64,000 bases of DNA from G963704535 sp963704535 (lineage in GTDB: Bacteria; Chloroflexota; Chloroflexia; Chloroflexales; Roseiflexaceae), in NCBI GenBank assembly GCA_963704535.1, contig OY969916.1:9672001-9736000 (forward strand). The letters run 5' to 3'. How positions within the stretch are numbered: the stretch's first letter is position 1; every line of letters begins with the position of its first letter. Position numbers and translations under genes: made by a program. Under the pieces are notes generated by a model. It was not told where the DNA came from. It was given only the letters and a program-made list of their open reading frames with translations, and ran no database searches. This document shows, piece after piece, positions 1-8,964 of this stretch.

Positions 1-244
1 CCTCGGTCAAGCGCTGGTCGAGGCCTTGGGGCGAAATGGTCAGGCCCAAGGCAGCAGCGGTCTGGGCCAGTTCTTCGCGGGTGGCTTCGGGATTGGCCAG
101 AAAGCCCAAGACCAAGGTCTGGGTGAACAGCGCACCAGTCATCTTGGAGCAGCGTTGCACGAAGCCGGTGGCGCGTGCGGCAGCATCGGCTACGGTGGTC
201 AGGACGGTTTGCATGGCTTGTGTCACCTGTGGTATGGTTGCCAT
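1..244 (-). CDS. IS4-like transposase, N-terminal part (runs off the left edge)
   Basis: An ATG at 244 reading leftwards opens an uninterrupted 81-codon frame to the window edge, so the catalytic DDE core lies outside. AAGGAG sits about 7 nt upstream of the ATG. The visible part includes ALFTQTLVLGFLANPEATRE followed by a helical segment ending in GLDQRLTE, which I recognise as the N-terminal region of IS4-type transposases. The region 245-310 contains inverted GGAGCCTCCT-type sequence and may hold the element end, but with only one end in view I cannot fix the terminal repeats or a target duplication. Identification is from memory of the family; confidence is moderate to high for a transposase and lower for the exact IS group. 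Confidence 0.75.
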   Translation of the reverse strand, partial: MATIPQVTQAMQTVLTTVADAAARATGFVQRCSKMTGALFTQTLVLGFLANPEATREELAQTAAALGLTISPQGLDQRLTE

Positions 245-330
245 CGGGAGGCTCCTTGCATCATATGAGTGGTAACTATCGGACATGATGCCACAGGAGC
301 CTCCTGCTGTCAGATTAGCTTGATACACAT

Positions 331-386
331 GGGCGAATCTTGTATTCGCCCGCATCGCCCGCATCGCCCGCATCGCCCGCATCGCC
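331..386. repeat. REP-like hairpin followed by four 9-bp tandem repeats
   Basis: GGGCGAA and TTCGCCC (331-337 and 345-351) form a 7-bp stem. It is followed by four perfect copies of CGCATCGCC (351-386). A second, longer pair of related segments with GATCrCCCrCGACGATGGCGA on the minus strand spans roughly 385-490. The rest of 245-500 holds no gene I can support. Confidence 0.6.
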
Positions 387-500
387 ATCGTCGCGGGTGA
401 TCACGAGGATCGCCCCTCCTCGTTGGATGGCGATGATTGGCGGCGATGCGCCATGTATACCGTCGCCATCGTCGTGGGCGATCACGATATATCCCCCGAT

Positions 501-593
501 TCATTCATCCGGCCGACGGCCCAGCATCACATCGAGTTGCTGCTCATTGCCATCGCGCAGCACCGTCAGCGTCACCACATCGCCGGCCGACGT
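501..593 (-). pseudogene. Remnant of the C-terminus of an HtrA/DegP-type serine protease (PDZ tail)
   Basis: Read on the minus strand, about 31 codons ending in TGA at 501-503 give a typical end of a second PDZ domain of trypsin-like HtrA proteases: the run GDVVTLTVLRDGNEQQLDV followed by a short charged tail. Upstream (above 593) the frame loses all similarity and runs straight into the leader of the next, oppositely oriented gene, so the protease and first PDZ parts are missing. It lies between a transposase gene and an intact gene, consistent with deletion during transposition. This is too short to be functional. Confidence 0.6.
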
Positions 594-625
594 TTCAAGA
601 TTTACAAATCACTTAGGATTGCACC

Positions 626-1441
626 ATGCAGCGTCATAACGGGGCGGAGCTGATGCATGCGCCGGCGCGGCTCGGCGCAAAGATCCTGGCCGGCGTGAAG
701 CTCAATCGCGTCACCAGGGTCGTAGAGGATGGACGCGCATACTACCTGAAGCGCCGGTGCTGGTACGCCCCGGCCCTGATCGCCGGGGCCGGCGCCCTGC
801 TCGCGCCGCATTTCTCCGTGCTCCCCGAGCGGGCCTGGCTGGCGTGGGAGCCGGGCATCTACCGCCTGGTCTACGGCTGCGATGTTCCGCTCGCCAGCGC
901 CGGGCAGCTCCGGCTGCCCGAGCTGCCCGGCGCCGTCCTGGCCGAAGTGCTGCGAGCCGCCGATTCCCCGTTGGAGGCCAAGCTGCGGGCGCTGGCGGCT
1001 GCCGTTGCGGCCCTGCGGTCGCTACACGGCCTGTGGGTGCGCTTCCCTGGCGGCGGCGCCGGGCGCTTCAGCCACGCCGACGCCACAGCCCACAATGTGA
1101 TCTACGACCCCTCCTACGGGGCCGCCCGCTGGTTTGATTTCGAGACCATCCACGACCAGCGTCGCCCCCAAGCCTGGCGCCACGCCGACGACCTGCGCGC
1201 GCTGGCCTACTCGGCCGCCGCCTGCCTGCACGAGCACGAGTTGGCTGCCGCAGCCCGCTCGATCGTGAGCACCTACGCCGATCGATCGGTGCTGCTGGCC
1301 CTGCGCGGGATGATCGGGCGCTCGCGGCACGATATGTTTCGCCTGGCCCAGGCCGACATTGGGTATCAAAAAGGGATGCTCTGGGAGCAGGCGCTGGAGC
1401 GGGCGCTTGGAATGGCGTTGGGTGCATCAGGGGCGCGATGA
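626..1441 (+). CDS. Kinase-fold phosphotransferase-like protein
   Basis: A 271-residue protein with a protein-kinase-like catalytic core. SHADATAHNVIYD near residues 152-164 matches the HxDxxxxNxxxD catalytic loop, and WFDFE a little further on is a plausible metal-binding DFE motif. This layout occurs in aminoglycoside/choline-kinase-like and lipopolysaccharide-kinase-like enzymes. No glycine-rich loop is obvious, as is usual for such distant kinases. The substrate is unknown. AGGA lies 8 nt before the ATG at 626; an in-frame ATG at 653 preceded by GGGGCGG is an alternative start. No signal peptide, so cytoplasmic. The gene is followed by a short heptamer array and then the convergent surface-protein gene. 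Confidence 0.6.
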   Translation: MQRHNGAELMHAPARLGAKILAGVKLNRVTRVVEDGRAYYLKRRCWYAPALIAGAGALLAPHFSVLPERAWLAWEPGIYRLVYGCDVPLASAGQLRLPELPGAVLAEVLRAADSPLEAKLRALAAAVAALRSLHGLWVRFPGGGAGRFSHADATAHNVIYDPSYGAARWFDFETIHDQRRPQAWRHADDLRALAYSAAACLHEHELAAAARSIVSTYADRSVLLALRGMIGRSRHDMFRLAQADIGYQKGMLWEQALERALGMALGASGAR

Positions 1442-1454
1442 TTGCGATACGCCC

Positions 1455-1480
1455 CAACACGCAACACGCAACACGCAACA
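1455..1480. repeat. Heptamer tandem array (AACACGC)n
   Basis: Three perfect AACACGC units plus a partial unit lie between two convergent genes. The same word on the other strand (GCGTGTT) forms a longer array inside the CbiG-CobJ gene at 37950-37998. Confidence 0.8.
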
Positions 1481-1481
1481 A

Positions 1482-4400
1482 TTAGCGGTGTACGGCCGCC
1501 ACAAACACCTGGCGGGCGATCATCACCTGCGTGCTGATCGTCGTAGTGGAAGCCGGCATACCGGTCCCGCCCAGCGTCAGGGTCAGCGTGACCGGGTAGC
1601 GCGTGCCGTACGGCGCATCCGGCGCGCCCACACTCAGTACGAAACCCTCGTCGTCCAGCGTTTCGGTGGCACTGAGGTGCCAGGTGACGCTGCCGCCGGC
1701 GGTGGTGGGAGTGATGCCGGAGCTGTCGGCCAGGTAGGTCAGGCCCGCGCCCAGCGTCGCAGTCAGCGTCGCAGTGCTGGCCTGGGCCAGACCGTCGTTG
1801 TAGTACGCGATCGGGAGGTGCGCCACGCCACCGGGGCGCGCGCCGACCAGCCCTGGCTCCTGGATGGCGGCGTGGATGCCTCGGGGCAGCGCCCACAGTT
1901 CCCGGCCGGTCTGCCCGTCGTCGGCGCTGAAGAAGACGTGGCCGCCCGCAACGCTAAACGACCACGGATTGGAGTTGGCGGCGCCGGGGGCGATGTCGGC
2001 CATCTGAGTCGTGCCGACCGCGCTGCCGTCGCTCTTCCAGACCTCGTAGCCGCCGCTGCCGTCGGAGGCGGCGAACAGCAGCCGAGCATTGACCTCGGTG
2101 AGATCGGTCGGCTGTGAGCCGGTCGAGCCGGGCAGAATGTCCTTGACGCGGCGCGTGCCGGCGTCGGTGCCGTCGCTGCTCCACAGCTCGAAGCCGCCGT
2201 CGGGGTCGGTCGCGCTGAAGAACAGCTTTCCGCCCACGTTGGTCAGCTCCTGCGGGAAAGAGCTGATCGGTCCGGGGTAGATGTCCTTCACCCGCAGCGT
2301 GCCGGCGTCGGTGCCGTCGCTTTTCCACAGCTCCTGGCCGCTCGCGCTATCGCTGGCGGTGAAGAAGAGCATGTCGTTGGCGCTCGTCAGATCGAACGGG
2401 TGGACGGCCTTGACCATGACCGTACCGGCTTGCGTGCCGTCGCTCTTCCATAGCTCGCCCTGGAAGCCGGCGTGCATCCTGAAGAATAGCGTCCCGCCCA
2501 CATCGGTCAACCCGTCGAACCCACCAATTTCGTTGAGGAACGCCTTGACTCGCAGCGTACCGGCTTGCGTGCCGTCGCTCTTCCATAGCTCTGATTTGAA
2601 ATGCTCGTCGTCGGCGAAGAAGAACAGCGTCCCGTTGATATGTGTCAACCTGGGGGTGAACGTGCTCGCCACGCGCGGGCCGTCGGCTTTGACCGGCCCG
2701 GTCCCGCCCGCCGTGCCGTCGCTGGTCCACAGCTTCTCGCCGCCGCCGTCGTTGACGACAAAGAACAGGCGCCCGTTGACGGCGGTCAACTGTTGTGGGG
2801 CTGTGATTTCGCTGCCGGGGACGATCTCCTTGACCAGGACGGTGCCGGCGGGCGTGCCGTCGCTCTTCCAGAGCTGGCCCTTGATCGCGAAGAACAGCGT
2901 GCCGCCGACAGCGATCGGCCGCGAGTAGATCCCGATAAAGTCAGGCTGCCCAATCTCCTTGAGCGCGACGGTGCCGGCGGGCGTGCCGTCGCTCTTCCAC
3001 AGAGAATAGGTATCGGTCCCAGCGCGGGCGGCAAAGAACAGCGTGCCTTGGACATCGGTCAACCAACCGGGCGACGAATCACTCGCGCCGCGGTTGATGT
3101 CCTTGACAAGGACGGTGCCGGCGGGCGTGCCGTCACTCCGCCATAGCTCGCCGCCCTGACCATCGTCGGCGCTCAGGTACAGCGCGCCCTTGAAGCTGAT
3201 CGGCATCGAAAACATGGTGTTTGGATCGGAGAAGCTGAAGCGCTTGACTAGCGGTGTGCCGGCCTGGGTGCTGCCGCTGGCCAGGGCGAAGCTGAAGCGC
3301 TTGACCAGCAGCGTGCCGGCTTGGGTGCCGTCGCTTTTCCAAAGCTCCCAGGTGCTGCCGCTGGTCAGGAAGAAGAACAGTGTCCCGTGTACGTTCGTCG
3401 GCTCGTCGTAAGACAATTCGCTCCCGTTGAGGGGCAGGCTTGCGGCGCGTGTGGTTCCAGGCTCCTGGCCATCGCTTTTCCATAGCTCGATATTTGCGCC
3501 GCTGGTGGCGAAGAAGAACAGTGTGCCATTGACATTCGTCAGCCCGAGCGGCCATGAGGAGCCCGCGCCGGCCACAATGTCTCTGACCAGCCGCGTCCCC
3601 TTGGTCGTGCCGTCGCTGGTCCACAGCTCGCGGCCATGCGCCTGATCGTAGGCGGTGAAGAACAGCTTCCCGCCCACGTCTGTTAGGTCGGACGGGCCTG
3701 AGTTGTCCTGGCTGTACAAGAAGTCGCCTTTGACGAGCCTGGTGCCGATGGCGGTGCCGTCGCTCTTCCAGAGGCCAAATCCTTTCAGCCCCCCATCGAC
3801 GATAAAGAAGAAGGTCTCGCCCACCGGCGCCATCGTGAAAATCGTGCCGGCGTCGAAAACGGCCAGCTCATTGGTACCTCTCAGAGTGCCATCACTTGTC
3901 CATAGCGCCCTGCGAATGCGAGCGGTGAAGAACAGCCTGCCGTTCAGCTCGGTCAATCGCTCCGGCGGCCAGCTCAGGTCGGACGTGATCTCCCTGACCA
4001 AGGTCGTGCCGGCGGCGGTGCCGTCGCTCTTCCAGAGGTCAAATCCATCCCGGCCGGTCTCGGCGATGAAGAATAGGGTGCTGCCGACCTGCTCCAGGTC
4101 AAACAAGACCGGGCCGCCACGGAAGTACCAGTGCGACAGGCCGCTGGAGATGCCGGGGTAGATATCCTTCACCAGCGTCGTCCCGTCTGGTGTCCCGTTG
4201 CTCCTCCACAGCTCGCGGCCGTTGCTGCCGTCATCGGCGCTGAAGAACAGCGTCCCATTCACATTGGTCAGGTGGGCCGGGTTGGAGTCGTTTGGCCCTG
4301 GCCAGATGTCCTTGACCGGGGTTGTCCCGCCGTTGCTGCCGTCGCTGCGCCACAGCTCGGTCCCCTGGCGGCTGTCGTAGGCGGTGAAGTAGAGCAGATC

Positions 4401-4571
4401 GCCAATCACGAGGAAGTTCTGTGGCGATGAGGAGGGATTGGATGGGACCGCCGTGTTGATGTCTTTGACCAGGAACGCCGGGCCGGCCGCGCGCGTGGGG
4501 AGGGCCACGGCAAACGCTAGGAGCATGGTCATTGCCAGCAGCCCGGCGCGCATCATTGTCCAGCTTCTCAT
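1482..4571 (-). CDS. Secreted ELWxSDGT-repeat protein
   Basis: 1029 residues starting with a signal peptide (MRSWTMMRAGLLAMTMLL, cleavage near an ALPTRAAG segment). The body is about 17 repeats of roughly 45-55 residues, each carrying LFFxAxD...ELWKSDGTxxGTxxVKDI, the ELWxxDGT repeat family; these are expected to form beta-propeller-like surface modules. Around residues 420-445 a partial unit is duplicated (TQAGTLLVKRFSF, then TQAGTPLVKRFSF). The last ~130 residues resemble a DUF11/Ig-like stalk domain. AGGAGG lies 6 nt upstream of the ATG. It is transcribed divergently from the membrane-protein gene at 4742. The protein is probably extracellular or cell-surface bound; no catalytic function can be assigned. 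Confidence 0.85.
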   Translation of the reverse strand: MRSWTMMRAGLLAMTMLLAFAVALPTRAAGPAFLVKDINTAVPSNPSSSPQNFLVIGDLLYFTAYDSRQGTELWRSDGSNGGTTPVKDIWPGPNDSNPAHLTNVNGTLFFSADDGSNGRELWRSNGTPDGTTLVKDIYPGISSGLSHWYFRGGPVLFDLEQVGSTLFFIAETGRDGFDLWKSDGTAAGTTLVREITSDLSWPPERLTELNGRLFFTARIRRALWTSDGTLRGTNELAVFDAGTIFTMAPVGETFFFIVDGGLKGFGLWKSDGTAIGTRLVKGDFLYSQDNSGPSDLTDVGGKLFFTAYDQAHGRELWTSDGTTKGTRLVRDIVAGAGSSWPLGLTNVNGTLFFFATSGANIELWKSDGQEPGTTRAASLPLNGSELSYDEPTNVHGTLFFFLTSGSTWELWKSDGTQAGTLLVKRFSFALASGSTQAGTPLVKRFSFSDPNTMFSMPISFKGALYLSADDGQGGELWRSDGTPAGTVLVKDINRGASDSSPGWLTDVQGTLFFAARAGTDTYSLWKSDGTPAGTVALKEIGQPDFIGIYSRPIAVGGTLFFAIKGQLWKSDGTPAGTVLVKEIVPGSEITAPQQLTAVNGRLFFVVNDGGGEKLWTSDGTAGGTGPVKADGPRVASTFTPRLTHINGTLFFFADDEHFKSELWKSDGTQAGTLRVKAFLNEIGGFDGLTDVGGTLFFRMHAGFQGELWKSDGTQAGTVMVKAVHPFDLTSANDMLFFTASDSASGQELWKSDGTDAGTLRVKDIYPGPISSFPQELTNVGGKLFFSATDPDGGFELWSSDGTDAGTRRVKDILPGSTGSQPTDLTEVNARLLFAASDGSGGYEVWKSDGSAVGTTQMADIAPGAANSNPWSFSVAGGHVFFSADDGQTGRELWALPRGIHAAIQEPGLVGARPGGVAHLPIAYYNDGLAQASTATLTATLGAGLTYLADSSGITPTTAGGSVTWHLSATETLDDEGFVLSVGAPDAPYGTRYPVTLTLTLGGTGMPASTTTISTQVMIARQVFVAAVHR

Positions 4572-4672
4572 TGCTTACCTCCTGTGAGAGGGCGATACGT
4601 AGGCTCTATAGTAGCTGCCTGGGGATTATTTACCATAGCTCCTGGATGGAGATCGGGTTGAAGTGCGCTCTG

Positions 4673-4701
4673 TGGACGTTTTGTGCGACTTCCGGTATAA
4701 T
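4673..4701 (+). promoter_or_regulatory. Sigma-70-type promoter for the 4742 gene
   Basis: TGGACG (4673-4678), a 17-nt spacer and TATAAT (4696-4701) lie about 40 nt before the GTG start at 4742. The -10 is perfect; the -35 matches 4 of 6 positions. Confidence 0.6.
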
Positions 4702-4741
4702 CGCGCGGCAACTCTGGATCACCGTCGAGGAGTCCGCCTCT

Positions 4742-7700
4742 GTGCTGGTCGTGTTCGCCATCGTCGTTCTGGCCCTGCTCCTGTACCTTCCCGGCTTCCT
4801 GCTTGCGTCGGCGCTCCTTGGTCCGGCCCGCTACGATCGCGCGCTTGAGCGCCACTACGAGTACGCGGTCGCCGGCGCACTGCTGAACGGCTGGGTCGCC
4901 TTTACCCTGGCCGAGCTGGGGTGGTTCTCCGCCTGGCTTCATACCCTGCTTGTCGGCGTCGTCGCGGTCACAGGCGCGCTGATCGCCTGGCGGCGCGGCG
5001 CGCTGCGGGTGCCGGCCCAGCCGCTGGGGATCATCGCGCGCGGCCGTGATGGCGGGCTAGGGACTGCGGCTGCGTTTGCCCGGCTCGCCGCCCGCTGGGA
5101 AGCGATCGGGTTCGTGATCATCGGCGCGATCTTTGTCGTGCTGGTTAGCCGGCCCTTCGAGGTCGTGCTGGGCGTGCGCGACGCGGGGATCTACTCCACC
5201 ACCGGCTTCGCGATCGCCCGCACCGGCGGCATCGTCCAGTACGACGCCCTGCTAGCCCAGATCGGGCAGGAGAAAGAGCCCAAGCAGCCCGAAAGCGCCG
5301 AGGACCGGGCGCTGCGCGAGGCGGCCGAGCAGGCCGAGACCAACTTTCTCGGCACCCAGAACGCCGAGCGCGCAATCGCGACCCGGCTGCGCACGGCGGG
5401 CTACTACGTCAACGAGGGCGACCTGGCTGCTGGGCGCGTGGTGCCGCAATTTCTGCACCTGTTCCCGGCTTGGATCGGGCTTCTGACCAGCTTACTCGGG
5501 CATGCAGGGCGGCCTACTCGCCACCGGGCTGATGGGGCTGCTGGGCGTGTGGGGCGTCGGTATGCTGGGGCAGCGGCTGGCGGGGCGCTGGGTCGGGCTG
5601 CTAGGCATGCTGTTCCTGGTCCTGAACGGCGTTCAGGTCTGGTTCAGCCGCTACTCGACCGCCGAGGCTTGCGCGCAGTTCCTGATCTTCGCCGGCCTGT
5701 ACGGCTTCGCGGTGATGCACGACGGGCCGGGCGCCCAACCGCAGGCCGGGGCGCTGCCGGCCGGGCGGCGGCCACTGGTCGCCGGCCGCCAGGAGTTCGC
5801 GGCGCTGCTGGCCGGCGTCGCGATCGGGCAGCTTGCGCTGGCCCGGCTCGACTTCCTGATCGTCGCCCTGCCCGTCGTCGCGTATCTCTTCTACGCCTGG
5901 CTGACGGGCCGCTGGACCCGCGTCCACACACTCTTCGCCGCCGGCCTGGGCGCGTTGCTGCTCCACGCGGCCGTCCATATCATCTTCATCGCCCGCGCCT
6001 ACTTCCTCGACACGCTGTTCGCCCGGTTGCAGGATCAGTCGATCCTGGTCGCGGCGCTGGTCCTGCCGTTTCTGACCGATACGCTGCGGCGGGTGTATGT
6101 GACGACCTCGCGCAGCGTGTTCAAGCAGCCGTTCCGGCTGCTGATCGAGCTGGCGCTGGTCCAGGTCTTCCTGGTCGTCAGCGCCCGGCTGCGGCGCGAC
6201 GGTCGGTTGCTGGCATGGTTCGAGGGGCTGCTGGCGCGGCAGCGCGGCCTGGCGCTGAAGGGCATCGCGCTGGTGATCGTACTGGCGATGGCGTACGCCT
6301 ACTTCGTGCGGCCCGGCATCCTGGGCAGCGCGACCCTGGCGGCGCTGCCGGGCTGCCTGGCCCCGGCCCAGTTGAGCGGGCCGGTGGGCGCCTGCCGCGA
6401 TCTCCAGGGCTACGTCGGTGCGCCGATCAAACTGCCCGAGGGCCGGCCGGTCTACACCATCCCGCTGGCGAACTTTGTGCGCTTCGGCTGGTATCTTTCG
6501 CCGCTGGGGGTGATGCTGGGCGTCGCCGGCCTGGCCCTGTGGCTGTGGCGCGGGCTGAACCGGGCCTCCTGGCTGTTTCTCGCACTGGGCCTGGCCATGA
6601 CCTTCTTCTTCGTTCGCCAGAGCTATGGGACCGACGAGCAGACCTATATCTACATCCTGCGCCGCTTTGTGCCGCTGGTCTACCCGGCGTTCTGCCTGGG
6701 GATGGCCTACGCGCTCGTGGCGCTGGCGGGTTGGGGGCGGGCCAAGGAAGCCAGCGGGCGGGCGTCGCTGGTCCCGCGCCTGGCCGCCGGTGTCTGCACG
6801 CTTGCGTTGGTCAGCTTCTTGGCGCTGACCAACCGCACGATCTACCGCCATGTCGAGTACGCCGGCGCGCTCGACCAACTCGCACAGATCGCTGGGCGCT
6901 TCGGCCCCGGTGACGTGCTGCTGTTTCGGGGCGGCGACCATATCTACGGCGCCGCGCGCGACCGACCGGATCTGATCGTCACGCCGCTGAAGTTTGCGTT
7001 CGGCCTGGACGCATTCACGATCAAGAGCCGCGAGCCGGGCAACTACGCGCCGCAATTGGCCCGCTACGTCGAGCGCTGGCGGGCGCAGGGGCGGCAGGTC
7101 TACCTGGTGCTGGGCGCCAGCGGCGCGGTCGGCCTGCCGGGGTTCCGGCTGGAGCCGGCCGGGCGCATCGGGCTTGATTTACAAGAGTTCGAGCAGTTGA
7201 CCAACCAGAAGCCGCTCAACACCCACGCGCTGCGGGCCGACTATGCCGTCTACCGGCTCGTGCCGGGCGCCGCCGCCCAGGCGCCGGCCAGCCTGACGGT
7301 GGGGGAGTACGCGGCCCAAGTGCGCGGCTTCTACCCGGTCGAGCAATCTGAGGCGATGGCCTGGACCGACGGCGACGCGCTGCTGCGGCTGCCCTGGCCA
7401 CAGGATGGCCGGCCCCTCACGCTCACGCTGCGGCTGGCCGGCGGGCCGCGGCCGGCCTCGCTCGGCCCGGCCCAGGTGACAGTCATGATCCGCCCTGAAC
7501 CCAGCTTCCACGTAGACGATCCGGCGGCGCCCCCGTTCGTCGAGTTGGCCCGCCTGACGCTGCGGGAGGAGCCAGCCGGCTACACCGTCACCCTCGACCC
7601 GCGCGCCCTCGCGGCTCCGCCAACCGGCACCTTCCTGCTGCGCCTGGCGGGCAATGCCTGGGTGCCGGCCGCATCCGATATCGTGCCGCCATCGAACGAT

Positions 7701-7748
7701 CGGCGCGGGCTGGGTGTGCAGTTCGGCGGCGTAGATGTGGCGCCGTGA
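4742..7748 (+). CDS. Polytopic membrane protein, GT-C (dolichyl-phosphate-mannose mannosyltransferase-like), frameshifted
   Basis: Repaired length is 1001 residues. Many hydrophobic segments span roughly residues 1-690 and a soluble, non-membrane region occupies about residues 690-1001, the usual plan of GT-C glycosyltransferases that use lipid-linked sugars. GVRDAGIY in the first large loop is a plausible acidic catalytic motif. GTG at 4742 is preferred because GAGGAG lies 10 nt upstream and a promoter sits just before; the frame is open further upstream but that part is not protein-like. A +1 slip near 5496-5502 (CTCGGGCATGC, where one fewer base restores LLGMQGGLLATG) joins the two frames, so in the given sequence the gene is broken in two. 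The substrate is unknown. Confidence 0.7.
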
Positions 7749-7859
7749 GCACCGGCTATACTTCTATCTTGAGTGGTGCCCTGTCAATCGGTCGCAATGC
7801 CTGGGGGAGAGGAAGGAGTGGTGGCATAACAATTGATGGTGGCACCCGCAACGCCGCTG

Positions 7860-7935
7860 TTGCCTGCGGCAGCAAGGTACTTCATCCATGTTTTTTATCG
7901 TCGATTTTTGCCCCGCCAGGCAAAAATCGACGATA
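7860..7935. repeat. Long perfect hairpin element (copy 1 of 2)
   Basis: Arms 7896-7912 and 7919-7935 pair over 17 bp around a 6-nt loop. The upstream flank TTGCCTGCGGCAGCAAGG plus TACTTCAT is shared, in opposite orientation, with the hairpin at 35058-35133. Sequence 7749-7859 holds nothing I can recognise. Confidence 0.75.
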
Positions 7936-8056
7936 AGGCATGTTTCAAAGTGACTTTACAGTTTGCACTGTGGGAAAAAGGGGTTTGAGGGGGCAGCCCC
8001 CTCAGTCTCCCCCACCCACATTGTAAAGTAGAACGGCCCGCTTTTGAAACATGCCT
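7936..8056. repeat. Miniature inverted-repeat element, subfamily A, with terminal repeats
   Basis: The terminal inverted repeat AGGCATGTTTCAAA (7936-7949) matches the rightmost bases ending at 8056. The inside carries the family core TTTGAGGGGGCAGCCCCCTCA and the GTAAAGTAGAACGG segment also seen near 37130. Confidence 0.75.
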
Positions 8057-8128
8057 AAAAGAAAGAATACCGCTCTGCCGAAGGCTGAAACCACGTTTGT
8101 ATAGTAGAAGATCAGTGGAGGTACGGCT

Positions 8129-8554
8129 ATGATCAAAGGGTTTCGCGACTTCATCCTGCGTGGGAACGTCCTCGATCTGGCGGTCGGGGTGATCATCGGC
8201 GCCGCGTTCAGCGCGGTCGTCAGCTCGCTGGCCGCGGACGTGTTGACGCCGATCATCGGTCTGCTGTTCGGCAATCCTGACTTCTCGACCGTTAAGCTTG
8301 GACCGATCAATATCGGCAACCTGATCAACGCAATCATCACCTTCCTGATCACGGCGCTCGCGCTGTATTTCTTTATCGTCGTGCCTGCAAATCGGCTGCT
8401 GGCGCGCTTCAAGCCCCAGGAGCCCGAGCCGCAGCCGACCCGCACCTGCCCGGAGTGCCTGAGCAGCATTCCGGTGGCCGCCAAGCGCTGCTCATTCTGC
8501 ACCACGCGGCTGGAGCCGCAGGCGCGCGCAGTGGGCGGAGCGACAGCGGATTAA
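8129..8554 (+). CDS. mscL: Large-conductance mechanosensitive channel MscL with C-terminal zinc ribbon
   Basis: 141 residues beginning MIKGFRDFILRGNVLDLAVG, the hallmark N-terminal amphipathic helix and first membrane helix of MscL. The second membrane helix is at about residues 68-90. MscL pentamers open under membrane tension and release solutes after hypo-osmotic shock. After the usual cytoplasmic linker the protein carries CPECLSSIPVAAKRCSFC (about residues 108-125), a two-CxxC zinc-ribbon signature that standard MscL lacks. GGAGG precedes the ATG. Its stop overlaps the stop of the convergent VOC gene in a shared TTAA. Confidence 0.95.
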   Translation: MIKGFRDFILRGNVLDLAVGVIIGAAFSAVVSSLAADVLTPIIGLLFGNPDFSTVKLGPINIGNLINAIITFLITALALYFFIVVPANRLLARFKPQEPEPQPTRTCPECLSSIPVAAKRCSFCTTRLEPQARAVGGATAD

Positions 8555-8946
8555 TCAGAGCCCGGTTTGCGCTGGCTGAACCCGTCCCCATCCTGGATAA
8601 ACTCGATCCGGTTGCCGAACGGGTCGGTCGCGTAGAAGCGTCGCACGTGCGGCAGCGTGTCGTCGGGCGTGAGCGGGACGCCGGCGGCCAGTAGACGCTC
8701 CCGGCAGACCTCCAGGTCGGCGACCAGGAATGCCGGGTGGGCTTTGCGTGCCGGCGCGAACGGCTGCTCGACGCCGAGATGGATCTGGAGGCCGGCGCCG
8801 GCGAACCAGCAGCCGCCCCGCACGGCTAGCGGTGCCGGCTTGGCGATCTCGGTCAGCCCGAGTATGTGGCCGTAAAACGCCCGCGCCTCCGGCTCACCGC
8901 CGGCCGGCATGGTGAGCTGAAGATGGTCGAGCCCCACGATACGCAT
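8551..8946 (-). CDS. VOC (glyoxalase/bleomycin-resistance fold) family protein
   Basis: 131 residues with the beta-alpha-beta-beta-beta plan of a vicinal-oxygen-chelate domain. LDHLQLTMP opens the fold, FYGHILGLTE is the typical helix-turn after it, and DPFGNRIEFI near the end carries the usual metal-ligand glutamate. The closest generic class is glyoxalase/dioxygenase-superfamily protein; the reaction is unknown. GGGGAGGAG lies 5 nt before the ATG, and the gene begins 18 nt after the repaired end of the HAMP-STAS gene upstream, so the two are probably one transcript. It converges on mscL with overlapping stops. Confidence 0.85.
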   Translation of the reverse strand: MRIVGLDHLQLTMPAGGEPEARAFYGHILGLTEIAKPAPLAVRGGCWFAGAGLQIHLGVEQPFAPARKAHPAFLVADLEVCRERLLAAGVPLTPDDTLPHVRRFYATDPFGNRIEFIQDGDGFSQRKPGSD

Positions 8947-8964
8947 TGATCTCCTCCCCAGATC

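Noticed and set aside
5601..7055. 484-codon open frame antisense to the GT-C-like membrane protein
   Set aside because: High GC leaves many long antisense frames open. This one has glutamine/arginine-rich, family-less sequence and overlaps conserved membrane segments on the other strand.
7745..7936. 63-codon frame after the membrane protein
   Set aside because: It ends inside the long hairpin element and has no recognisable sequence.
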